Source: Citrobacter youngae
GTDB taxonomy: Bacteria > Pseudomonadota > Gammaproteobacteria > Enterobacterales > Enterobacteriaceae
DNA length: 64,000 nucleotides
Assembly (NCBI RefSeq): GCF_003818115.1
Contig: NZ_RPOI01000004.1
Span: 62,001 to 126,000, forward strand
Direction of reading: 5' to 3'
Part shown: piece by piece, positions 35,821 to 46,900 of the stretch
How positions within the stretch are numbered: the stretch's first letter is position 1
Layout: every line of letters begins with the position of its first letter
The notes under the pieces: generated by a model
Database searches by the model: none
The model's input: the letters and a program-made list of their open reading frames with translations, nothing else
Told to the model about the DNA's origin: nothing
Translations under genes and position numbers: made by a program

Positions 35821-35856
35821 CCAGAGAAGGAGTAAAACCAATCTATCACGTCTTGG

Positions 35857-35877
35857 GCTACAAGTGAGCTACAAATT
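35857..35877. repeat. Arm-type repeat at the right end of the island
   Basis: A 21-base match (20 of 21) to 16104-16124 in direct orientation, containing gctacaagtg and agctacaaatt. It lies 124 bases inside attR. Confidence 0.65.
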
Positions 35878-35958
35878 TATGGGTTTATGTGGGTTTAAAA
35901 GGGTTTTACCTGGGGCCACATGAGCACTTGAAAGAATTAAAAAACGAGCAAAATCAAT

Positions 35959-38526
35959 ATGAATGAGTCTATTGACAAGGATCTATCAGACCACACGCCA
36001 ATGATGCAGCAGTATCTCAAGCTGAAGGCTCAGCACCCGGAGATCCTGCTGTTTTACCGCATGGGCGACTTTTACGAACTGTTTTATGACGACGCGAAAC
36101 GTGCGTCGCAGCTGCTCGATATCTCGCTGACCAAACGTGGCGCATCGGCAGGCGAGCCCATCCCGATGGCGGGCATTCCCCACCATGCGGTGGAAAACTA
36201 CCTCGCTAAGCTGGTCAACCAGGGGGAATCTGTCGCTATTTGCGAGCAGATTGGCGATCCAGCAACCAGCAAAGGGCCGGTTGAACGCAAAGTGGTACGC
36301 ATCGTCACACCGGGCACCATCAGCGATGAAGCACTTTTACAGGAACGTCAGGACAACCTGCTGGCCGCCGTCTGGCAGGACAGTAAAGGCTTTGGCTACG
36401 CCACACTGGACATCAGCTCCGGGCGTTTTCGCGTCAGTGAACCCGCAGACCGTGAGACGATGGCTGCGGAACTACAGCGCACCAATCCTGCCGAATTGCT
36501 GTATGCCGAGGATTTCGCAGAAACGTCGCTGATCGAAGGCCGTCGCGGCCTGCGTCGTCGTCCGCTGTGGGAGTTTGAAATTGATACCGCCCGCCAGCAG
36601 TTAAACCTGCAGTTTGGCACACGGGATCTGATCGGCTTTGGTGTGGAAAACGCGCCGCGTGGATTATGCGCTGCCGGCTGCCTGCTGCAATATGTAAAAG
36701 ATACCCAGCGCACCTCACTGCCACATATTCGCTCCATCACCATGGAACGCCAGCAGGACAGCATCATTATGGATGCCGCCACGCGCCGCAATCTGGAAAT
36801 TACCCAGAACCTGGCCGGTGGCGTAGAAAACACGCTGGCATCGGTGCTCGATTGCACCGTGACGCCAATGGGTAGCCGTATGCTCAAACGCTGGCTGCAT
36901 ATGCCAGTCCGCGATACGCAGATACTGATCGAGCGCCAGCAGACCATCGGCGCGCTGCAGGATTCCACCAGCGAATTGCAACCCGTACTACGTCAGGTGG
37001 GCGATCTGGAACGTATTCTGGCACGTCTGGCACTGCGTACCGCGCGCCCACGCGATCTGGCGCGGATGCGTCACGCCTTCCAGCAATTACCGGAACTGCG
37101 CGCTCAACTGGAAAACGTAAACAGCGCTCCCGTACAGATGCTGCGCGAGAAAATGGGCGAGTTCACGGAACTGCGTGAACTGCTGGAGCGTGCCGTGGTT
37201 GATGCCCCGCCAGTGCTGGTACGCGACGGTGGCGTTATCGCACCGGGCTATAACGAAGAGCTGGACGAATGGCGAGCGCTGGCTGATGGCGCAACCGATT
37301 ATCTGGACAGACTGGAGATCCGCGAGCGCGAGCGCACCGGCCTGGACACATTGAAAGTTGGATTTAACGCCGTCCACGGTTACTACATTCAGATCAGTCG
37401 TGGACAGAGTCATCTGGCACCGATTAACTACGTACGCCGTCAGACGCTGAAAAATGCCGAGCGCTACATTATTCCTGAGCTGAAAGAGTACGAAGACAAA
37501 GTTCTGACCTCAAAAGGCAAAGCGCTGGCACTGGAAAAACAGCTGTATGACGAGCTGTTCGACATGCTGTTGCCGCATCTGGCTGATTTACAGCAGAGCG
37601 CCAGCGCACTGGCAGAGCTTGACGTGCTGGTCAACCTGGCCGAACGCGCTTATACCCTGAACTACACCTGCCCGACATTCAGCGATAAGCCCGGTATCCG
37701 TATTGCAGAGGGTCGCCATCCGGTGGTGGAACAGGTGCTGAGTGAGCCGTTTATCGCCAACCCACTTAACCTTTCCCCGCAGCGGCGGATGCTGATTATC
37801 ACCGGGCCAAATATGGGCGGTAAAAGCACCTATATGCGCCAGACCGCGCTGATTGCGTTGCTGGCCTACATCGGTAGCTATGTGCCGGCACAAAAGGTAG
37901 AAATAGGTCCAATCGACCGTATCTTTACCCGTGTGGGCGCAGCGGATGACCTCGCATCCGGTCGTTCAACCTTCATGGTAGAAATGACCGAAACGGCCAA
38001 TATTCTGCATAACGCCACTGAGAACAGCCTGGTGCTGATGGATGAGATTGGGCGCGGGACCTCAACCTATGACGGTTTATCTCTGGCCTGGGCTTGTGCT
38101 GAAAATCTGGCGAATAAAATCAAAGCACTCACGCTGTTTGCTACCCACTACTTCGAACTGACTCAGTTACCGGAAAAAATGGAAGGCGTAGCGAACGTAC
38201 ATCTGGATGCGTTAGAGCATGGCGATACCATCGCCTTTATGCACAGCGTACAGGATGGCGCGGCGAGTAAGAGCTATGGTCTGGCGGTCGCGGCACTGGC
38301 TGGCGTTCCGAAAGAGGTTATCAAACGCGCACGGCAAAAACTGCGCGAGCTGGAAAGCATCACGCCAAACGCCGCGGCAACGCAGGTTGATGGGACGCAG
38401 ATGTCACTGCTCAGTGCACCGGAAGAGACATCACCTGCCGTTGAAGCACTGGAGAATATTGACCCGGATTCGCTGACGCCGCGCCAGGCACTGGAGTGGA
38501 TCTATCGGTTGAAGAGTCTGGTGTAA
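35959..38526 (+). CDS. mutS: MutS, DNA mismatch recognition ATPase
   Basis: An 855-aa mismatch repair sensor that binds mispairs and recruits MutL. The mismatch wedge motif FYELF is at residues 38-42 (Phe36 in E. coli). Walker A is GPNMGGKST near residue 618, Walker B follows as [15 protein letters not shown], and the C-terminus ends in the MutS tail YRLKSLV. The first 14 codons ([14 protein letters not shown]) come from the island's right end. They differ from the orphaned start at 15994 but resemble the Salmonella MutS start as I recall it. The ribosome site is weak (cgagc), and the promoter must now lie in island DNA at 35842-35958. Confidence 0.97.
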   Translation: MNESIDKDLSDHTPMMQQYLKLKAQHPEILLFYRMGDFYELFYDDAKRASQLLDISLTKRGASAGEPIPMAGIPHHAVENYLAKLVNQGESVAICEQIGDPATSKGPVERKVVRIVTPGTISDEALLQERQDNLLAAVWQDSKGFGYATLDISSGRFRVSEPADRETMAAELQRTNPAELLYAEDFAETSLIEGRRGLRRRPLWEFEIDTARQQLNLQFGTRDLIGFGVENAPRGLCAAGCLLQYVKDTQRTSLPHIRSITMERQQDSIIMDAATRRNLEITQNLAGGVENTLASVLDCTVTPMGSRMLKRWLHMPVRDTQILIERQQTIGALQDSTSELQPVLRQVGDLERILARLALRTARPRDLARMRHAFQQLPELRAQLENVNSAPVQMLREKMGEFTELRELLERAVVDAPPVLVRDGGVIAPGYNEELDEWRALADGATDYLDRLEIRERERTGLDTLKVGFNAVHGYYIQISRGQSHLAPINYVRRQTLKNAERYIIPELKEYEDKVLTSKGKALALEKQLYDELFDMLLPHLADLQQSASALAELDVLVNLAERAYTLNYTCPTFSDKPGIRIAEGRHPVVEQVLSEPFIANPLNLSPQRRMLIITGPNMGGKSTYMRQTALIALLAYIGSYVPAQKVEIGPIDRIFTRVGAADDLASGRSTFMVEMTETANILHNATENSLVLMDEIGRGTSTYDGLSLAWACAENLANKIKALTLFATHYFELTQLPEKMEGVANVHLDALEHGDTIAFMHSVQDGAASKSYGLAVAALAGVPKEVIKRARQKLRELESITPNAAATQVDGTQMSLLSAPEETSPAVEALENIDPDSLTPRQALEWIYRLKSLV
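36001..36014. repeat. attR core inside mutS
   Basis: atgatgcagcagta, identical to attL at 16030-16043. It encodes the M-M-Q-Q-Y residues of the working mutS gene. Confidence 0.8.
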
Positions 38527-38533
38527 TACTCGT

Positions 38534-38632
38534 GATGCCGGATGACGGCTCCGTCTCATCCGGCCTACGGCCTGATTTGTAGGCCCGATAAGCACAGCGC
38601 CATCGGGCAAATTTACCGGGCGGGGCTTCGCC
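38534..38632. repeat. BIME after mutS
   Basis: REP-like palindromes gccggatgacgg...catccggcc and gcccgataagc...gccatcgggc lie between the convergent ends of mutS and the decarboxylase operon. Confidence 0.75.
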
Positions 38633-38648
38633 TCGCCTGCATTTTTGA

Positions 38649-38885
38649 TTAGCGCTTATCTTCCGCCAACAGAGGGGGGATACTTGGCACCATCGGTGCT
38701 TCATCAATATCCTTCTGCGTCATGCGAAACGCCTGCGGGTAGTGCTCACGGCTGGTGCGACGTAGCGGTTCAGTATTACGCCAGGTGTACAGACAATGCT
38801 GGCACTGATATACCGTCCAGACGCCTTTTACCGGCGAGTTCGCCATCACTTCAATATGTTCATCGGCACAACGTGGACAAATCAT
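38649..38885 (-). CDS. ecdD: Non-oxidative hydroxyarylic acid decarboxylase subunit D
   Basis: A 78-aa small subunit with two C-x2-C zinc knuckles (CPRCADEH and CQHCLYTW). With subunits B and C it forms the reversible decarboxylase acting on 4-hydroxybenzoate or vanillate-type acids (also called YclD/VdcD/BsdD). It is the last gene of the B-C-D operon, 10 bases after subunit C. Confidence 0.88.
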   Translation of the reverse strand: MICPRCADEHIEVMANSPVKGVWTVYQCQHCLYTWRNTEPLRRTSREHYPQAFRMTQKDIDEAPMVPSIPPLLAEDKR

Positions 38886-38895
38886 CTACAACTCC

Positions 38896-40323
38896 TTATT
38901 TACGGTTAGCCAGCATGGCGGTCAGCTTTTCAGCCCAGGCTTTCGTTTCCGGTAAATCACATACCGGCTGGCTGTAGTGCCCACGGTTATCCGGCGCGAC
39001 CGGCGTGGTGGCATCAATAATTAACTTGTCGGTAATCCCCGCCGGACTGGAACCCGGATCAAGCTCCAGCACCGACATATTCGGCAATTGCACCAGATCC
39101 CCCGCCGGGTTAACCTTCGACGACAGCGCCCACATCACCTGCGGTAAGTTGAACGGATCAACATCCTCATCAACCATAATCACCATTTTCACGTAACCCA
39201 GACCGTGCGGCGTGGTCATCGCCCGCAACCCTACCGCACGGGCAAAGCCGCCGTAGCGTTTTTTGGTGGAGATAATCGCCAGCAAACCGTGGGTGTACAT
39301 GGCGTTCACCGCCTGCACTTCCGGGAATTCTGCCTTCAACTGTTGATACAGCGGTACACAGGTTGCTGGCCCCATCAGATAGTCGATTTCCGTCCACGGC
39401 ATCCCGAGATACAGCGATTCAAAAATAGGTTTACTGCGATAAGAGACTTTATCAATGCGCACCACAGTCATGTTGCGCCCGCCAGAGTAGTGCCCGGTAA
39501 ATTCACCAAATGGCCCTTCTATTTCACGCTTGCGGCTTTCAATGACCCCTTCGAGGATCACTTCTGAACCCCACGGTACGTCAAAACCGGTGAGCGGTGC
39601 GGTGGCGATCGGGTACGGGCTTTCTCGTAGCGCCCCCGCCATTTCGTATTCAGATTGATCGTACTTCAGCGGCGTTGCCCCCATCAGAGTGATGATCGGA
39701 TCGTTGCCAAGGGTGATCGCAATCGGTAGATCCTCGCCGCGCTCTTCAGCCTTATGCAGGTGCAGCGCAATATCGTGCATCGGCACCGGTTGCAGGCCCA
39801 GCTTACGCTTGCCTTTTACTTCCATACGGTAAATACCGACGTTCTGCTTACCGAAATTGTCGACATCCAGCGGATCGCGCGAAACCACGCAGGCTTTATC
39901 AAGGTAGAAACCACCGTCGCCATCGTTCAGACGAAACAGCGGCAGAATATCAAACAGGTTGATATCGTCACCGTCGACGCTGTTTTCCGCCCACGCCGGG
40001 TTGGCACGACGCTCCGGCGTAACCGGAAATTTATCCCAGCGGCGAATGAATTCATCGATCTGTTTTTTCACCGGCGTATTCGGTGGTAAACCCAACGAGA
40101 TTGCATGGTTCTGCCAGGAGCCGATAGTGTTCATTGCCACACGGGCATCGGTAAATCCACGAATGTTGTCAAACCACAGCGCAGGCGCCCCGTCGCCAAT
40201 ACGTCCGGTGGCATTGGCAGCCGCTGCTAAATCCGGTTCGGCGTTCACTTCTTCACTGATTTTCAGCAATTGTCCCTGGTCGTCCAGCGCCTGCAAAAAG
40301 CTACGCAAATCATCAAATGCCAT
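38896..40323 (-). CDS. ecdC: Non-oxidative hydroxyarylic acid decarboxylase subunit C (UbiD family)
   Basis: A 475-aa UbiD-family decarboxylase that uses prenylated FMN made by its UbiX-like partner. Family signatures include NTIGSWQNHAISLGLPPNT, the Glu/Arg active-site region of EGPFGEFTGHYSGGRNM and VMVDEDVDPFNLPQV (read IMVDEDVDPFN). Length matches the YclC/VdcC/BsdC class rather than E. coli UbiD (497 aa). It overlaps subunit B by one base. The substrate is probably 4-hydroxybenzoate, vanillate or a related phenolic acid. Confidence 0.9.
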   Translation of the reverse strand: MAFDDLRSFLQALDDQGQLLKISEEVNAEPDLAAAANATGRIGDGAPALWFDNIRGFTDARVAMNTIGSWQNHAISLGLPPNTPVKKQIDEFIRRWDKFPVTPERRANPAWAENSVDGDDINLFDILPLFRLNDGDGGFYLDKACVVSRDPLDVDNFGKQNVGIYRMEVKGKRKLGLQPVPMHDIALHLHKAEERGEDLPIAITLGNDPIITLMGATPLKYDQSEYEMAGALRESPYPIATAPLTGFDVPWGSEVILEGVIESRKREIEGPFGEFTGHYSGGRNMTVVRIDKVSYRSKPIFESLYLGMPWTEIDYLMGPATCVPLYQQLKAEFPEVQAVNAMYTHGLLAIISTKKRYGGFARAVGLRAMTTPHGLGYVKMVIMVDEDVDPFNLPQVMWALSSKVNPAGDLVQLPNMSVLELDPGSSPAGITDKLIIDATTPVAPDNRGHYSQPVCDLPETKAWAEKLTAMLANRK

Positions 40324-40916
40324 TACTCATTCTCCTGTAAAAAATTCTGCGCCTGCCGTAACCCCTGCCAGCGACGGGCGTTTGGGTGTTCCAGACCAAA
40401 CTGATCGAGAACGCGAGCGACAATGTGCTGCGTAATGTCATCGACCGTTTGCGGATGGTTGTAAAACGCGGGCATCGGCGGAACCATTGCGACGCCCATA
40501 CGGGAAAGTGCGAGCATATTTTCCAGATGAATGGTGCTCAGCGGCATTTCACGCGGAACCAGCACCAGCTTGCGCCCTTCTTTCAGCACCACATCAGCGG
40601 CGCGCCCCACCAGGCCTTCCGCGTAGCCTGCGCGAATACCGGCCAGGGTTTTCATGCTGCAGGGGATAATGATCATGCCGTCAGTGCGAAACGAGCCAGA
40701 GGAAATACTCGCTGCCTGGTCCGCCGGATGGTGGCAATAGTCCGCCAGCGCAGACACATCGTTAACGCTGTACGGCGTTTCGAGCTCAATCGTCGTTTTA
40801 GCCCACTTCGATAACACCAGATGCGTTTCCACTTCCGGCATTTGCCGCAGCGCTTGTAGTAGCGCCACACCAAGCGGCGCTCCCGTTGCCCCGGTCATTC
40901 CTACGATGAGTCTCAT
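40323..40916 (-). CDS. ecdB: UbiX-family flavin prenyltransferase, decarboxylase subunit B
   Basis: A 197-aa flavoprotein that prenylates FMN for the UbiD-type partner. Signatures are the FMN-binding start RLIVGMTGATGAPLG, the Ser-rich loop SISSGSFRTDGMIIIPCSMKT and VLVPREMPLS. It leads the B-C-D operon and is divergent from a MarR-family gene, with a perfect palindrome between them. In some E. coli (O157) the same gene set sits at mutS-rpoS under the name pad1. Confidence 0.88.
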   Translation of the reverse strand: MRLIVGMTGATGAPLGVALLQALRQMPEVETHLVLSKWAKTTIELETPYSVNDVSALADYCHHPADQAASISSGSFRTDGMIIIPCSMKTLAGIRAGYAEGLVGRAADVVLKEGRKLVLVPREMPLSTIHLENMLALSRMGVAMVPPMPAFYNHPQTVDDITQHIVARVLDQFGLEHPNARRWQGLRQAQNFLQENE

Positions 40917-40931
40917 TCAACCTCTCAATAT

Positions 40932-40947
40932 TGTTCGTGTACGAACA
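40932..40947. promoter_or_regulatory. Palindromic operator in the marR-ecdB control region
   Basis: tgttcgtgtacgaaca, 7-base perfect arms around GT, lies 15 bases upstream of ecdB. It is the likely site of the divergently encoded MarR-family regulator. Confidence 0.65.
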
Positions 40948-41075
40948 TTTTGCATAACATACTCCCACAACCGACTCCGGGCAAGGACACCTGGCACAGA
41001 TAGCTAAAGTCGCGCTTATTAAAAAATCACGCGTTACCCGCTATGATAGAGACCGATCGTTTGCCCGGAGTTCCC

Positions 41076-41480
41076 ATGGAGTTACGAAATACCGCGTTTC
41101 ACTTACTACGTCAGCTTTTTCAAAAGCATACGGCTCGCTGGCAGCATGCATTACCGGAACTGACCAAACCTCAGTACGCAGTGATGCGGGCCATCGCTGA
41201 ACAGCCCGGCATTGAGCAGGTTACCCTGACCGAGGCTGCAGTCTGTACCAAGGCGACGCTTGCGGAAATGCTGAGCCGGATGGAAAAACGCAATCTGGTC
41301 AGGCGTGAGCACGACCCGGCGGATAAGCGTCGGCGGTTTGTTTATTTGACCGCGCAAGGAGAAGCGTTACTGGCCAGCGCAACCCCGTTGGGAGATAGCG
41401 TGGATGATGAGTTTCTGGGCCGACTTAGCGGGGAAGAGCGCGAACAGTTTACGCAGTTGGTGCGTAAGATGATGAACTGA
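41076..41480 (+). CDS. MarR-family transcriptional regulator of the decarboxylase operon
   Basis: A 134-aa winged-helix regulator. The recognition helix region is LTEAAVCTKATLAEMLSRME and the wing is RREHDPADKRRRFVYLT, typical of MarR/SlyA proteins that release DNA on binding phenolic acids. The start at 41076 follows CGGAG; an upstream frame start at 41043 is less likely. Divergence from ecdBCD with a shared palindrome supports local control. It has also been labelled slyA-like in related genomes. Confidence 0.88.
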   Translation: MELRNTAFHLLRQLFQKHTARWQHALPELTKPQYAVMRAIAEQPGIEQVTLTEAAVCTKATLAEMLSRMEKRNLVRREHDPADKRRRFVYLTAQGEALLASATPLGDSVDDEFLGRLSGEEREQFTQLVRKMMN

Positions 41481-41482
41481 TT

Positions 41483-41566
41483 TGCCGGATGGCGACGTAA
41501 ACGTCTTATCCGGCCCACAAAGCCCTGCTCTCCGTAGAGCCTGATAAACGCAGTGCCATCAGGCAA
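41483..41566. repeat. REP/BIME between marR-type gene and rpoS
   Basis: Palindromes gccggatggcg...cttatccggc and gcctgataaacg...ccatcaggc lie between convergent genes. Confidence 0.7.
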
Positions 41567-41574
41567 CAAACAAA

Positions 41575-41608
41575 GAAAAAGGCCAGCCTCACCGAGACTG
41601 GCCTTTCT
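41575..41608 (-). terminator. rpoS intrinsic terminator
   Basis: Stem ggccag/ctggcc flanked by A and T runs. On the minus strand it ends in TTTTTCTTTG, directly after the rpoS stop. Confidence 0.88.
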
Positions 41609-41623
41609 TGATAGAACTTGTGC

Positions 41624-42616
41624 TTACTCGCGGAACAGCGCTTCGATATTCAGCCCCTGTGTCTGCAGGATTTCACGCAGACGACGCAGGCCTTCAACCT
41701 GAATCTGACGAACACGTTCACGGGTCAGGCCAATTTCACGGCCCACATCTTCCAGTGTCGCAGCTTCGTACCCCAGCAGACCAAAACGACGTGCCAGCAC
41801 CTCACGCTGTTTGGCGTTCAGTTCGAACAGCCATTTGACGATGCTCTGTTTCATATCATCGTCTTGCGTGGTGTCTTCCGGACCGTTTTCCTTTTCGTCG
41901 GCCAGAATATCCAGCAACGCTTTTTCGGAATCGCCACCCAGCGGGGTGTCTACCGAAGTAATGCGCTCGTTGAGTCGGAGCATACGGCTGACGTCATCAA
42001 CCGGTTTATCCAGTTGTTCCGCAATCTCTTCTGCACTCGGTTCGTGATCCAGTTTATGCGACAACTCACGCGCGGTACGCAGATAGACATTCAGCTCTTT
42101 TACAATGTGAATCGGCAGTCGGATCGTACGGGTTTGATTCATAATCGCCCGTTCGATCGTCTGGCGGATCCACCAGGTTGCGTATGTTGAGAAGCGGAAC
42201 CCGCGTTCCGGGTCAAACTTCTCGACGGCACGGATAAGCCCCAGATTGCCCTCTTCAATCAGGTCCAGCAATGCCAGACCACGATTGCCATAACGACGAG
42301 CAATTTTCACCACCAGACGCAGGTTACTTTCAATCATGCGGCGGCGAGAAGCGACATCTCCACGCAGTGCGCGACGCGCAAAATAAACTTCTTCTTCGGC
42401 TGTTAACAGTGGCGAATAACCAATCTCACCAAGGTAAAGCTGAGTCGCGTCCAACACACGCTGTGTGGCCCCCTGCGATAACAGCTCTTCTTCAGCCAGG
42501 TCGTTATCACTGGGTTCCTCTTCACTCAAGGCTTTCTCATCAAAAGCCTCTACTCCGTTCTCATCAAATTCCGCATCTTCATTTAAATCATGAACTTTCA
42601 GCGTATTCTGACTCAT
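41624..42616 (-). CDS. rpoS: RpoS, stationary-phase/general stress sigma factor
   Basis: Sigma-38, 330 aa as in E. coli. The start [10 protein letters not shown] is fixed by GGGTAGGAGCCACCTT just upstream, identical to the E. coli leader as I recall it. Region 2 ([20 protein letters not shown], then [14 protein letters not shown]) and region 4 ([20 protein letters not shown]) are intact. In E. coli the main promoter lies inside nlpD and the long leader is an sRNA target; the same arrangement is present here (nlpD directly upstream on the same strand). Confidence 0.98.
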
Positions 42617-42677
42617 AAGGTGGCTCCTACCCGTGATCCCTAACGGAACTAGCACGTGAAAGCCTGGTTCCGCCGAA

Positions 42678-43805
42678 TTATCGCTGCGGTAAATAGCGCA
42701 GCGGGTTTACGGATTTCCCCTTGTAACGAATTTCAAAATGCAAGCGTGTAGAACTGGTTCCGGTGCTACCCATGGTAGCTATCTTCTGCCCCGCCTTGAT
42801 TTCTTGTTGTTCCCGGACCAGCATTGTATCGTTATGGGCGTAGGCACTCAGGTAATCATCGTTGTGTTTGATGATAATAAGATTACCGTAACCACGCAGC
42901 GCATTACCGGCATATACGACGCGTCCATCTGCGGTCGCGACAATAGCCTGTCCTTTGCTGCCTGCAATGTCGATCCCTTTATTGCCACCTTCGGTAGCTG
43001 CGAAGTTTTCGATCACTTTGCCGTCAGTCGGCCAGCGCCAGGTAGAAATCGGCGAACTGGTAGAAGTTGAGCTTGCAGTCGATTCGGTTGCACTAACTGC
43101 CGGAGCCGTTACAGGCGCTGTGACGACGGTCCCAGCAGGCTTGTTGTTCGGCAACATTTTGTTAGCACTTTGTTCACCTGAATCCTCAGAATACGTAATT
43201 GTTGGTTTCGAAGCAACAGCAACGGTGGAATTTTGTGCAGGGTTGGTCACAACTCCTTGCTGTGCTGCATCCGCCTGGGTGATGGCATTACCACCGGTAA
43301 TCGGTGCACCCGACGCGTTGCCCACTTGCAGAGTTTGTCCGACATTCAGGCCATACGGGGCCGGAACGTTATTGCGTTGTGCGAGGTCACGGAAATCGTT
43401 CCCGGTAATCCAGGCAATATAGAAAAGCGTGTCGCCTTTCTTAACAGTATAGGTACTGCCACCCGTATAGCTACCTTTCGGAATATTCCCATACTGACGA
43501 TTGTACACAATCCGCCCGTTTTCCATCTGGACAGGCTGTTCTGCAACCGGCTGAACCTGTGTTGGCTGAGTCGCCGGGCGTTGCACCGGTTGGATCTGTG
43601 GCGTTTGTTGTACTGTCGCCGTTGATCCCATTTTTGGTGGAGGCGTGATCAGCATGCCGGAGCTGGTGTTCGATGATGCATTGCCGCCAACAGAGCTGAC
43701 TGGCGCTGGTGGATTCGAGGTGTTTGAACAACCTGCCAGCCATAACGAAACCAGTGACAATGCCGCCATGCGGCGAACGGTAAATTTGTGGCTTCCCGCG
43801 CTCAT
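42678..43805 (-). CDS. nlpD: NlpD, amidase-activating lipoprotein
   Basis: A 375-aa outer-membrane lipoprotein (lipobox LWLAGC, residues 21-26) that activates the septal amidase AmiC. It has a LysM domain (about 120-165; [19 protein letters not shown]), a Pro/Gln/Thr-rich linker and a degenerate LytM/M23 domain at the C-terminus ([19 protein letters not shown], with [17 protein letters not shown]). The catalytic His set of active M23 enzymes is incomplete, as usual for NlpD. The rpoS promoter is expected inside this gene. Confidence 0.96.
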
Positions 43806-43946
43806 TTATCCCCCAGGAAAATTTGGTTAATACCCAGTGACGTAATCACCGTGCAAGGCATCGGACTGGACACTGGAAAACGTGACCACGATACGCTTAC
43901 TAATTCCAGAATATCCAGGAAAACTCCAGGTATTCAGCAGCGTTAG

Positions 43947-45308
<1,362 letters not shown>

Positions 45309-45328
<20 letters not shown>

Positions 45329-46358
45329 AATCACCCATTGTGTTAATAAGTTCCCTTACAACACTGGTGGCGAAGCTACCTGCCGGTAGCCAGAAGCGCA
45401 ACTCAACGGTTACGTCATCCCACCAGTTCCAGCTTAATTGTTGTGGATACAGCAACATAGCGCGGCGCGATGCCTCAACTTTCTCGCGCAATAACAGAGA
45501 CTGTAGCGCGGTTTCGTCAGCAATAGCGGCTTCTTCAAACGCCAGCGCATCGCGCTGAGTTCCCCACTCACCGCTGCCCGGCAATGCCGCTGTTATCATC
45601 AATTCTTTCTCATCGACGCGACGCTGTAATTCAGTTTGTTCTTCCTGTGTGGCGACAAACCAGCTTCCGCGTCCCGACAATTGTAGCGCATCGCCGTCAA
45701 CAACTTGATTAAAGTCTGTTTTTTTCAGGCGTTCACTGACTATCTGATTAAACAACGCGCTACGGGCCGCCGACAACCAAAAACTGCGTTTATTGCGATC
45801 GCGCACCGGCGCATCGCTTTGCGCCCAGCGCAACGCCCCTTGCAGGTTGCTGCCGCCGATACCAAAACGCTGAGCGCCGAAATAGTTCGGTACGCCGCGC
45901 TCGCTAATCGCCTGTAAACGCGCTTCAACATCATCACGCTCGCTCACTTCACGCAACACCAGCGTAAACGCGTTGCCTTTCAGCGCCCCTAAACGCAGCT
46001 TACGCTTGTGGCGCGCGTACTCCAGCACTTTACAGCCTTCAAGCTCAAATTTGCTTAAATCAGGCATCGCATTGCCCGGTACACGCGCGCACAGCCACTG
46101 TTCCGTGACCGCATGCTTGTCTTTCTGGCCAGCAAAGCTGACTTCCCGGGCGTGAATTTTCAGGAATTTCGCCAGCGCGTCAGCGACAAAACGGGTGTTA
46201 CAGCCGTTTTTCAGGATACGCACCAAAATGTGCTCGCCTTCGCCATCCGGTTCAAAGCCTAAATCTTCGACGACGACAAAGTCTTCCGGATTCGCTTTCA
46301 GAACGCCATGGCCTTGTGGTTTGCCATGGAGATACGTCAGATCTTCAAACGCAGTCAT
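45309..46358 (-). CDS. truD: TruD, tRNA pseudouridine(13) synthase
   Basis: A 349-aa enzyme that makes pseudouridine 13 in tRNA-Glu. The catalytic Asp lies in [13 protein letters not shown] and the family motif [15 protein letters not shown] is present. It overlaps ispF by 4 bases and surE by 20, part of the ispD-ispF-truD-surE-pcm chain. Confidence 0.96.
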
Positions 46359-46834
46359 TTCGTTGCCTTAATGAGTAACGCCACCGCTTCACAGGCAATC
46401 CCTTCCCCACGCCCGGTAAAACCGAGTTTTTCCGTGGTGGTCGCTTTCACGTTAACATCATCCATATGGCAGCCGAGGTCTTCGGCAATAAACACACGCA
46501 TTTGTGGAATGTGCGGCAGCATCTTCGGCGCCTGGGCAATAATTGTCACATCCACATTACCAAGCGTATAGCCTTTGGCCTGAATACGCCGCCAGGCTTC
46601 ACGCAATAATTCACGACTATCTGCACCTTTAAAGGCCGGGTCGGTGTCCGGGAATAGCTTACCGATATCCCCCAGCGCAGCCGCGCCCAGCAGAGCATCG
46701 GTTAACGCGTGTAACGCCACGTCGCCATCAGAATGCGCCAGCAATCCTTTTTCATACGGGATGCGCACACCACCAATGATAATTGGGCCAACTCCTCCAA
46801 AAGCGTGTACGTCGAAACCGTGTCCAATTCGCAT
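46355..46834 (-). CDS. ispF: IspF, 2-C-methyl-D-erythritol 2,4-cyclodiphosphate synthase
   Basis: A 159-aa enzyme of the MEP isoprenoid pathway. The metal ligands lie in [12 protein letters not shown] and the opening helix [19 protein letters not shown] is typical. The start MRIGHG matches E. coli and follows AGGAG. Unlike the tight ispD-ispF junction I recall in E. coli, 66 bases separate it from ispD here. Confidence 0.96.
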   Translation of the reverse strand: MRIGHGFDVHAFGGVGPIIIGGVRIPYEKGLLAHSDGDVALHALTDALLGAAALGDIGKLFPDTDPAFKGADSRELLREAWRRIQAKGYTLGNVDVTIIAQAPKMLPHIPQMRVFIAEDLGCHMDDVNVKATTTEKLGFTGRGEGIACEAVALLIKATK

Positions 46835-46852
46835 TATGCCTTCTCCTGATAT

Positions 46853-46900
46853 ACACAACATCCTGCAGGCTGCCTCGTTGCAGCGTGAAGGATGAGGTGT
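46853..46900. repeat. Short palindromic element between ispD and ispF
   Basis: Outer arms acacaacatcct and aggatgaggtgt pair at 10 of 12 positions; inner arms gctgc/gcagc flank ctcgtt. It directly abuts the ispD stop and resembles the boxC-like short repeats of enterobacteria, which is inference from its look. Confidence 0.55.

Larger units (their letters stand above)
16030..36014. mobile_element. Integrative mobilizable island inserted in the 5' end of mutS
   Basis: The element is bounded by direct copies of atgatgcagcagta, both inside mutS codons for M-M-Q-Q-Y. From core to core it is 19,971 bases. It carries a tyrosine integrase beside attR, a candidate excisionase, MobC and relaxase, a RepL-like protein, type I restriction-modification, a Kiwa-type pair, ankyrin proteins and several orphans. 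The DNA is clearly more AT-rich than the flanks, particularly outside hsdMSR. No type IV secretion genes or coupling protein are present, so it fits an integrative mobilizable element rather than a self-transmissible ICE. The mutS frame is rebuilt at the right end. Confidence 0.88.

Noticed and set aside
36001-36014. 14-bp att repeat as chance similarity
   Set aside because: The upstream flanks both encode H-T-P before the core, the left copy is a recognisable mutS start and an integrase lies next to the right copy.
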